Part shown: positions 57,462 through 64,000 of the stretch, piece by piece | Numbering within the stretch: the stretch's first letter is position 1 | Layout: every line of letters starts with the position of its first letter | DNA from: Saccharospirillum sp. | GTDB taxonomy: Bacteria > Pseudomonadota > Gammaproteobacteria > Pseudomonadales > Natronospirillaceae | Reading direction: 5' to 3' | Length of the DNA stretch: 64,000 nt | NCBI GenBank assembly: GCA_018402545.1 | Contig: JAGYIL010000001.1 | Span: 1,426,001-1,490,000, forward strand | Position numbers and translations under genes: made by a program | The notes under the pieces: generated by a model | Database searches by the model: none | Seen by the model: only the letters and a program-made list of their open reading frames with translations | What the model was told of the DNA's origin: nothing

Positions 57462-58017
57462 CACCATCGCCCTGAACCAGCAGAACACGCCGCTCGATCA
57501 CCTTGAAGACGTCTGGTTGTTCGGTTATGGCTCCTTACTGTACAAGGTCGACTTTCCGTATCTGGAGTGCCAGCCTGCGAGTATTCGCGGTTGGGCGCGC
57601 CGGTTCTGGCAAGGTTCGCACGATCATCGCGGCACGCCGGAAGCGCCCGGCCGGGTGGTGACTCTGATCGAAGCGCCCAATGCGGTTTGCCACGGCCTGG
57701 CCTATCGGGTGACGCCCGATACCTTTGCGCATTTGGATGTGCGTGAGAAAAATGGCTACCTGCGCTTCTTTACGCCCATGACGTTCAGCGATGGCCAGCA
57801 GACAGAAGGCCTGGTTTACGTGGCCAGCGACACCAATGCCGCCTTTCTGGGCCCGGCCTCACTGACCGAGATGGCGCGGCAGATTGCCCACAGCCACGGT
57901 CCGTCCGGTGCCAATGCCGAGTACCTGTTAAAACTCGACGATGCCCTGGCCGAGCTTGGCGCCAGCGATACCCATGTGGCCGAACTGGCCATCCAGGTCA
58001 GGCAACTGCTCGAATAA
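57451..58017 (+). CDS. Gamma-glutamylcyclotransferase, ChaC-like
   Basis: The 188-residue protein starts with the substrate loop VWLFGYGSLLYK and has the catalytic glutamate in LDVREKNGYLR, the ChaC/GGCT signature. It would cleave gamma-glutamyl peptides such as glutathione to 5-oxoproline. It is 12 bp before the AttE-like gene. Confidence 0.85.
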   Translation: MSNDTIALNQQNTPLDHLEDVWLFGYGSLLYKVDFPYLECQPASIRGWARRFWQGSHDHRGTPEAPGRVVTLIEAPNAVCHGLAYRVTPDTFAHLDVREKNGYLRFFTPMTFSDGQQTEGLVYVASDTNAAFLGPASLTEMARQIAHSHGPSGANAEYLLKLDDALAELGASDTHVAELAIQVRQLLE

Positions 58018-58029
58018 CCTGTTTATCGA

Positions 58030-58734
58030 ATGCCGGTGAGGCCCATGCTCAGACTCAACCAGGTCGTCAAACACTTTGCCCAGCCCGATGGTGATGTCAC
58101 GGTGCTCAGTGGCGCGAGTTTTCACCTGCCAGCCGGGCGCTCGGCCGCGTTACTGGGCGAAAGTGGCAGTGGCAAAAGCACTTTGCTGCATCTGGTCGCG
58201 GGGCTCGATACGCCCGATGCCGGAGAACTGGTGATCGACGGGCACAGCAGCCTGAGCATGAGCGCCGGTGACTGGAACCGGTTGCGACGCGACCGGCTAA
58301 GCCTCATTTTTCAGCAATACCATCTGGTGCCCACCCTGACGGTGCTCGATAATCTCCAACTGCAAGCCCGGCTAAGCCAGCGCCTCGACCCGGCGTTTCG
58401 CGATCATCTGATTGACCGGCTCGGCCTGGCCGACCTGACCCGGCGACTGCCGCACCAGCTCTCCGGCGGCCAGCAACAGCGGGTCGCCATCGCCCGGGCA
58501 TTATTGCACCGGCCCGCCCTGGTGTTGGCGGATGAGCCCACCGGCAATCTCGATGAAGCCACCAGCGAACGGGTAATGGGTGTATTGGTTGAGCTGGTCC
58601 GTGAAACCGGCAGCAGCCTGTTGATGGTCACCCACAGTGCCCACATGGCCAGCTTTCTGGATGAACAGTGGCGCCTGCAACATGGCCAGTTGCATCAGCA
58701 ACATGACCAGTACAATGGGGAGCCTGCCCTGTGA
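58030..58734 (+). CDS. LolD-like ABC ATPase (AttE type)
   Basis: The 234-residue ATPase has Walker A GESGSGKST, signature LSGGQQQR and Walker B LVLADEPTGNLD, the MacB/LolD type. An in-frame ATG at 58045 is an alternative start. With the FtsX-type permease and AttH-like protein encoded next (overlaps of 4 and 1 bp) it forms an AttEFGH-like set. Confidence 0.88.
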   Translation: MPVRPMLRLNQVVKHFAQPDGDVTVLSGASFHLPAGRSAALLGESGSGKSTLLHLVAGLDTPDAGELVIDGHSSLSMSAGDWNRLRRDRLSLIFQQYHLVPTLTVLDNLQLQARLSQRLDPAFRDHLIDRLGLADLTRRLPHQLSGGQQQRVAIARALLHRPALVLADEPTGNLDEATSERVMGVLVELVRETGSSLLMVTHSAHMASFLDEQWRLQHGQLHQQHDQYNGEPAL

Positions 58735-61229
58735 CCGGGACACTGACCCGGCTGCTGCGCGTTCTTATCACCCTGCTGAGTCATCACCGCCGGCATCCGT
58801 TGCAGACCCTGTTTCTGCTTACCGGCCTGGTCACCGGGGTGGCGCTCTGGTCAGCGGTTCAGGTTATCAATGCACATGCCCGCGCCAGCTACGCCGAAGC
58901 CGATCAGGTACTGGGGGCTCAGGCCAGCCACTGGGTGCGGTCTGGCAGTGGGGAGGGGGTGTCGGTGGACGATTACGTGAACCTGCGCCGCCAGGGCTGG
59001 CGTTCGGTCTTCCCGATTCTGGAACAGCGCCTGACCACCGCCGACCAGTCGGTCATTAACCTGATCGCGACTGACTTGCTGGCGTTACCGGATGAAGAGG
59101 CCGGTACGGCGACCGGGTTACCGGCCGGTGGTTGGATGCAACTGGTTACTCCGCCCCATGAAGCCTGGTATCCGGAAACCCTGGCTCAACAGCTGGGGCT
59201 GGAAGATGGTGACCGGCTGACCCTGAATTCGGGAAAGGCATTGCCACCGGCCCGGGTATTCAGCCGCGAACAGCAGGGTCTGCGAGTCTTTATGGACATC
59301 GGTGCGGCGCTGACACTGCTCGACCGGTCTCACCTCAGTTATCTGGTCGTGGCTGAACTGCCCGGCGATGCCGCTGCCCGACTCAGCCGGGATTTGGCGG
59401 CCCTGAACCCGGATCTGAGGCTGGTCGCCAACCAGCAACGGCTTGATTTGACCGAGCTTACCCAGAGCCTGCACACCCAATTGGCGGCGATGAGTTTGCT
59501 GTCGTTTGCGGTGGGGCTCTTTATCGTCTTCAACGCCGTGCGGTTTTCGCTGTCGGCGCGTCGGCATACGCTGACAACGTTGCGGGAGCTGGGCGTAAGT
59601 CAGCGTCTGTTGCTGGGTGCAATCGCCCTGGAAACCCTGGTGATGAGCATTATCGGAACGCTCGGCGGACTGGGGCTGGGGTATGGACTAAGCCAGTTGT
59701 TACTGCCGTCGGTCGCCGCGACGCTGCAAAACCTCTACGGAGCTGTGCTGGATTATACCCTGCTGGTGCAACCGGTGACGGTGCTGCAGGCCTGGTTACT
59801 GACGTCGGCTGGCCTGGTGCTCGCACTGGCCTGGCCTTTGTGGCGACAAGCGCAACGGTCGCTGCAGGATCAGCGTGATGAGCCATCCCAGTGGCAGCAG
59901 GATCAGCGCGCCCGCCGCCGGCTGGCGCTGGGCAGCCTGGTACTGGCCTTGCTCGCGCTGGGGCTCTATTTCCAGCTTAATTCCATCGCCATGGGCTTTA
60001 CCGTGCTGGCGCTGATTCTGTTTGCCGGGGCGGGCCTGCTGCCCTGGACAGTTGCTTTGATCCTGCGCGGGCTGCAACGGGCATTGCCTGCTTCTGCCTG
60101 GCGTTTGAATTGGGCTTGCGGCGAAGGGCTGGCCCAACTTGGCACCTTGCGCACGGCACTGATGGCGCTGTTGCTGGCGCTGACCGCCAATTTCGGCGTT
60201 GACTCTCTGGTCGACTCCTTCCGCACTTCGCTTAGCGACTGGCTACAGCAGCGCCTGGCCGCCGATCTGTTTGTGCAAAGCGACACCCTTGATATCGACG
60301 CCTTGCTGGCTAACCCCGGCGACTGGCTGGTGGAATCGCACCGCCGTAACGGCCTGACCGTGCGCTGGGAAAACCGGCCGACCCAGATTCGGGGCCTTAA
60401 CACCGACACCTCCGATACCCGGGCATTGCCCTTGGCCGCTGAAACAGACCGGTCATCTGCCTGGTTCGACGGCGACCCGGACGTTGTGCTGGCCAATGAA
60501 CAGGCGCGCTATCTAGCCGGCATTGAACTGGGTGAAACCGTGCAGATACCGGTGGGGCAGCAAACCGTTGCCTTTGAAGTGGTGGGTTTCTATCACGATT
60601 ACGGCAACCCGGCCTATCAGTTTTATTTGCCGTACCAGCGCGTCGCCGAACTGTGGCCGAACGCCGGTGAGCAGGGCCTGGGGCTCTGGCTCAATGATCA
60701 TGACGACGCCCTGGCTCGCGCCGAAGCGGCCCTGGTGGCAGCCGGCGCCCGACCCGGCGACTGGACCCGGCGCGAGGATGTGCTGGCCATTTCCCTGCGC
60801 GTGTTCGACCGCACCTTCGCCATGACCGCCGCCATTAATGCCCTGACCTTTACTGTGGCCGGCATTGCGCTGCTGGCCTCGTTGCTGGCTATTCACCAGC
60901 AACGCCTGCCCAGTTACGCTCACTGGCGCAGCATGGGGGTAAGCAACCGGGAGTGGCTGTTGATAGCCGGGCTGCCGCTCGGCATCGGGCTGCTGGTAAC
61001 CTGGCTGCTGTCAATTCCGCTGGGCACCTTGCTGGCCGGCTTGCTGATCTACGATCTTAATGTGCTGAGTTTCGGCTGGACCATGCCGCTGATCTGGCAA
61101 TTCGAACCGGCCCGGTCATTATTCTGGCTGACGTTGCTGGTAGCCGGCTTTACCTTTGCGATCAGCGCCGTGCAGGCACGGCTGAAGTTGCCGCAGGCAC
61201 TGAAACACCTGGGGGAGGATGCCGCCTGA
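58731..61229 (+). CDS. FtsX/MacB-type ABC permease (AttFG type)
   Basis: The 832-residue protein has about eight membrane segments in two FtsX-like units: an N-terminal helix (about 14-46), a first large periplasmic domain, helices near 250-370, middle helices, a second periplasmic domain and C-terminal helices near 695-825. It is a fused permease. The family is linked to moving lipoproteins or hydrophobic compounds at the envelope. The start is GTG. Confidence 0.87.
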   Translation: MTGTLTRLLRVLITLLSHHRRHPLQTLFLLTGLVTGVALWSAVQVINAHARASYAEADQVLGAQASHWVRSGSGEGVSVDDYVNLRRQGWRSVFPILEQRLTTADQSVINLIATDLLALPDEEAGTATGLPAGGWMQLVTPPHEAWYPETLAQQLGLEDGDRLTLNSGKALPPARVFSREQQGLRVFMDIGAALTLLDRSHLSYLVVAELPGDAAARLSRDLAALNPDLRLVANQQRLDLTELTQSLHTQLAAMSLLSFAVGLFIVFNAVRFSLSARRHTLTTLRELGVSQRLLLGAIALETLVMSIIGTLGGLGLGYGLSQLLLPSVAATLQNLYGAVLDYTLLVQPVTVLQAWLLTSAGLVLALAWPLWRQAQRSLQDQRDEPSQWQQDQRARRRLALGSLVLALLALGLYFQLNSIAMGFTVLALILFAGAGLLPWTVALILRGLQRALPASAWRLNWACGEGLAQLGTLRTALMALLLALTANFGVDSLVDSFRTSLSDWLQQRLAADLFVQSDTLDIDALLANPGDWLVESHRRNGLTVRWENRPTQIRGLNTDTSDTRALPLAAETDRSSAWFDGDPDVVLANEQARYLAGIELGETVQIPVGQQTVAFEVVGFYHDYGNPAYQFYLPYQRVAELWPNAGEQGLGLWLNDHDDALARAEAALVAAGARPGDWTRREDVLAISLRVFDRTFAMTAAINALTFTVAGIALLASLLAIHQQRLPSYAHWRSMGVSNREWLLIAGLPLGIGLLVTWLLSIPLGTLLAGLLIYDLNVLSFGWTMPLIWQFEPARSLFWLTLLVAGFTFAISAVQARLKLPQALKHLGEDAA

Positions 61230-62338
61230 TGCGATTTTACCGATTTATCTGTGTCGTGATGCTGTTCAGTGTCGCCGCTCTGGTAACGGCCGAAAGCCGG
61301 GACACTGACCCCAGTGCCGCCCTGGATATCATGCGCGCCAGTGGCGAAGGCTACCAGACCGCCCAACCCGGTCAGCCGATCCGCTTTCCCGAAGATCACC
61401 TGGCACATCCGGATTACCGCATTGAGTGGTGGTATCTGACCGCTAACCTGACCGATGCGGAAGGCCAACACTACGGCGTGCACTGGACGCTGTTTCGCAC
61501 TGCGCTGCGGCCCGGAAGTGAAGCCGGGGGCTGGACCAGCAACCAGATGTGGATGGCCCATTCGGCGATACACACGCCAGAAGGCCATGACTACGAAGAG
61601 CGGTTCGCCCGCGGCGGGATAGGGCAGGCAGGCGTAGGCATCAATGCTGAAGGCCGGTTTGATGCCTGGCTGGATGACTGGCAATTGCTGGGCACTGGTG
61701 ACTCGCCCGTTCCGGGCGGGCTGATAACCTCGGTCAACGATATAACGCTGTCATTGGAATGGCGGGCGGAACAGCCCTGGGTATTGCATGGCGATAACGG
61801 CTTCAGCCTGAAATCCGGCCAGGGGCAGGGCAGTTACTACTACAGTCAGCCGCGGTTGCAGATTACCGGCCAGGTAACGATCGAAGGCACCTTAACCCCG
61901 CTGTCGGGCGAAGGCTGGCTCGACCGGGAGTGGAGTTCACAACCGCTGGCATCGGACCAGTTGGGCTGGGACTGGTTTTCACTTCAGTTTGACGACGGTG
62001 CATCGCTGATGGCGTTTCATCTGCGTCAGGAAGACGACGGGCCCTATGTGCGGGGCACCTGGATCGATGCTGACGGTCAATCGCGGTCGCTTGAAGAAGG
62101 TGACCTGGTGGTTGAGCCGCTAGAGTGGGGTGAGGTGGTCGTGGCCCAGGGCGAAGACGCCCGAAAATCCCTGCCACTGGTCTGGCGAATTGAATTGCCC
62201 GGTCAGGATGCCCGCTGGACAGTCCGGGTGCGTGAGGCTGATAGCTGGCTGGCGACGCTGGTGCCGTACTGGGAAGGGCCGGTTAGGGCTGAGGGCCGTT
62301 CTGGCGGGGTTGGGTATCTGGAAATGACTGGGTATTAG
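61229..62338 (+). CDS. AttH-like lipocalin/secreted hydrolase
   Basis: The 369-residue protein has a signal peptide of about 21 residues (ending VTA) and the CrtC/AttH lipocalin-type blocks FPEDHLAHPDYRIEWWYLTANL, GVHWTLFRTAL and GEGWLDREWSSQPL. It is part of the attE-attFG-attH cluster. The export or hydrolysis substrate is unknown. Confidence 0.88.
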   Translation: MRFYRFICVVMLFSVAALVTAESRDTDPSAALDIMRASGEGYQTAQPGQPIRFPEDHLAHPDYRIEWWYLTANLTDAEGQHYGVHWTLFRTALRPGSEAGGWTSNQMWMAHSAIHTPEGHDYEERFARGGIGQAGVGINAEGRFDAWLDDWQLLGTGDSPVPGGLITSVNDITLSLEWRAEQPWVLHGDNGFSLKSGQGQGSYYYSQPRLQITGQVTIEGTLTPLSGEGWLDREWSSQPLASDQLGWDWFSLQFDDGASLMAFHLRQEDDGPYVRGTWIDADGQSRSLEEGDLVVEPLEWGEVVVAQGEDARKSLPLVWRIELPGQDARWTVRVREADSWLATLVPYWEGPVRAEGRSGGVGYLEMTGY

Positions 62339-62381
62339 GGGCGGTTGATGGCTGCTGGGTTTATTGCTGTGGTTTGTTGTT

Positions 62382-62475
62382 CTCCCCGTCACCCAGGGGA
62401 CTGGCTTCCTACAAAAGATTAAAACCCTGGCCCCAGGGGCAATTGTGGGAGGCCAGTCCCCTGGGCGACGGGGAG
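62382..62475. repeat. Head-to-head REP pair (BIME-like) between convergent genes
   Basis: The unit at 62382-62412 (ends CTTCCTAC) and its inverted partner at 62445-62475 (starts GTGGGAGG) share the palindrome CCAGTCCCCTGG or its complement and form a stem of about 28 bp. Both match the REP-like unit at 15206-15230. The loop holds a small CCCTGG/CCAGGG hairpin. It lies between attH and xseA and could terminate both. Confidence 0.75.
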
Positions 62476-62497
62476 TATCCCGGCCAGTGACAGCAGC

Positions 62498-63823
62498 CTA
62501 TTCCACCCGACTGGTCAAGGTACCATCACGCAGCAGGGTGGTGATCCGGTCTCCGCTTCTGGTTTGGCTGGCCTGTTGGATGACCTGGCCATCTTCGGCC
62601 CGGGTGATGCTGTAGCCGCGTTCCAGCGTATTCAGCGGTGACAGGGTGTTCAACTGGCCAGCCAGGGTGGCCAGTTGCTGCCGTCGCGGTTTCAGCTGTT
62701 CCAGGCCGAGCCGCTGCAAACGCTGACGCCACTGGCTCAATCGCTGCTGATCGGTTTTCAGCCGCGCCAGCGGGCTGGCCCGGTGCAGGCGTTTTTCCAG
62801 GGATTCAAAGCGTTGCAGTCGCAGCCTTTGCTGGTTTTGCAGGGCATGAACCAGGCGCCCGTCGCGGTCGTCGAGCCGTTGCTGCCATTCGCGCAGCAGA
62901 GTGCCCGGGTCGCGCAGACGCTGGCGCAGATGCGATAGCCGCTGTTGTGCCTGCTGGCTGATGGTCAGCCAGCGTCGCACCAGCTGGTCGCGCCGATGGC
63001 TGACCTGGCCGTACAGATCGGCCTGGTCCGGGCTGACCAGTTCGGCCGCTTGCGACGGAGTCGCCGCCCGCACATCGGCTACAAAATCACTGATCGACAC
63101 ATCCACTTCATGGCCGACGGCTGAAACAATGGGCAGGCGTGACGCAAACACCGCCCGCGCCACACCTTCGTCGTTAAAACTCCACAAATCTTCCAGCGAG
63201 CCGCCGCCGCGCCCGACGATCAACACATCGACCTGATTCAGCCGGTTGGCGGTTTCGATCGCGTTGATGATCTGCCCGGGGGCGTCGGCACCCTGTACCT
63301 GAACCGGGTACAGGATCACGCTAATCGCCGGAAAGCGACGTTTTAGCACCGTGAGAATATCGTGCAGGGCGGCCCCGGTGCGGGAAGTGACAATACCGAC
63401 ACGGCGAATGACCGCTGGCAGGGGTTGCTTGTGCTCGGGCGCGAACAGCCCTTCTCGCTCCAGTTTTTCTTTCAGTTTGAAAAACGCAGCCTGCAGAGCG
63501 CCTTCGCCCTCCGGCTGAATACTGGAGACAATGATCTGGTAGTCGCCGCGACCCTCATAGAGGCTCAGCTTGCCCCGCAGCAGTACCTGGTCGCCTTCTT
63601 TGGGCTTGTACGCCGAGCGTGCCAGTACCGATTTGAACAGGGCGCAGCGAATCTGGGCGCCCTGATCTTTCAGCGTGAAATACATATGGCCCGAGGCCGG
63701 GCGGGAGACGTTGGACAACTCACCCGTGACCGGTACGGCCGGGTACTGTGTTTCCAGCAGAAATTTCACTTGGCGGTTAAGCTGGCTGACGGTCAGGGGG
63801 GCGTTTGGCTCGGCAAGGCTCAT
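62498..63823 (-). CDS. xseA: Exodeoxyribonuclease VII large subunit
   Basis: The start is ATG 63821-63823 (MSLAEPNAPLTVSQLNRQVK), matching the family; the frame runs further upstream but without conservation. The 441-residue protein has the N-terminal OB fold (SGHMYFTLKDQGAQIRCALFKS), the catalytic block VGRGGGSLEDLWSFNDE and a long coiled coil (about 260-390). It degrades single-stranded DNA with XseB, not seen here. Confidence 0.95.
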   Translation of the reverse strand: MSLAEPNAPLTVSQLNRQVKFLLETQYPAVPVTGELSNVSRPASGHMYFTLKDQGAQIRCALFKSVLARSAYKPKEGDQVLLRGKLSLYEGRGDYQIIVSSIQPEGEGALQAAFFKLKEKLEREGLFAPEHKQPLPAVIRRVGIVTSRTGAALHDILTVLKRRFPAISVILYPVQVQGADAPGQIINAIETANRLNQVDVLIVGRGGGSLEDLWSFNDEGVARAVFASRLPIVSAVGHEVDVSISDFVADVRAATPSQAAELVSPDQADLYGQVSHRRDQLVRRWLTISQQAQQRLSHLRQRLRDPGTLLREWQQRLDDRDGRLVHALQNQQRLRLQRFESLEKRLHRASPLARLKTDQQRLSQWRQRLQRLGLEQLKPRRQQLATLAGQLNTLSPLNTLERGYSITRAEDGQVIQQASQTRSGDRITTLLRDGTLTSRVE

Positions 63824-63971
63824 GAACAATGGAATCCGAAGGCGGGTCTTACCAGGCAAAACCACCCTCTGACAGGGCATGAACAGGCAGGGCAGGCCGG
63901 AAAGAACCCGGTGCATTTACCGCGACCGCATTAAGGTACGGTACATAAGCGCGTTATTTAACCACAAAACT

Positions 63972-63998
63972 TTGTTTGCAGGCAAAACTGGTTATAAT
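63972..63998 (+). promoter_or_regulatory. Promoter reading out of the window (probably guaB)
   Basis: TATAAT at 63993-63998 with TTGTTT or an overlapping hexamer near 63971 as a weak -35. In many gammaproteobacteria guaB is divergent from xseA; the gene itself lies outside. Confidence 0.5.
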
Positions 63999-64000
63999 GC

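Overview
The window reads as chromosome of a marine gammaproteobacterium, probably Oceanospirillales-like. The basis is the conserved block ndk-rlmN-pilW-ispG-hisS-yfgM-bamB-der, xseA facing a promoter where guaB usually lies, an iscR-iscS-sufBCDS operon, and an AttH-type ABC system. The genus is an inference. No rRNA, tRNA or CRISPR array was seen.

Positions 1-15,200 are an accessory region. It holds a cut diguanylate cyclase gene, a DeoR regulator divergent from a NUDIX/DUF4406 pair, a pseudopilin-like membrane protein, a HelD-type helicase with nuclease-like and zinc-finger parts, and a broken REP-associated (IS200-like) transposase carrying a 74-bp palindromic insertion. Next comes an AFG1/ZapE ATPase that looks eukaryotic (stramenopile-like) and sits between two 24-bp direct repeats. 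After it lies a cluster of integron cassettes without an integrase (CALIN): GNAT, a DUF2750-like pseudogene, an Imm32-like protein and an unknown protein. One attC site of this cluster is split by a group II intron of the attC-targeting type.

Positions 15,200-30,200 carry topB, glnS, an outer-membrane protein and a lactate permease. They are followed by a ribitol uptake and oxidation operon (ABC transporter, ribitol 2-dehydrogenase, FGGY kinase) with a LacI regulator and two matching operators. A pair of bacterioferritin genes follows whose active sites are complementary: one keeps the ferroxidase centre, the other the haem ligand.

Positions 30,200-38,100 (minus strand) hold a 2OG-Fe(II) oxygenase and a Liv-type ABC transporter with an AMP-forming acyl-CoA synthetase. 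Positions 38,371-46,455 are a hybrid ISC/SUF iron-sulfur operon preceded by a near-perfect IscR type 1 site. Positions 46,482-64,000 are mostly core genes, plus attEFGH-like genes and xseA.

The most notable unexplained signal is a dispersed intergenic element of exactly 113 bp. Three copies occur (17,362, 36,151 and 55,171). Each has a conserved 53-nt core between 30-nt arms, and the arms differ between copies yet stay self-complementary. The cores begin with G(T/G)AG and a palindrome, as REP elements do, which would fit the transposase remnant.
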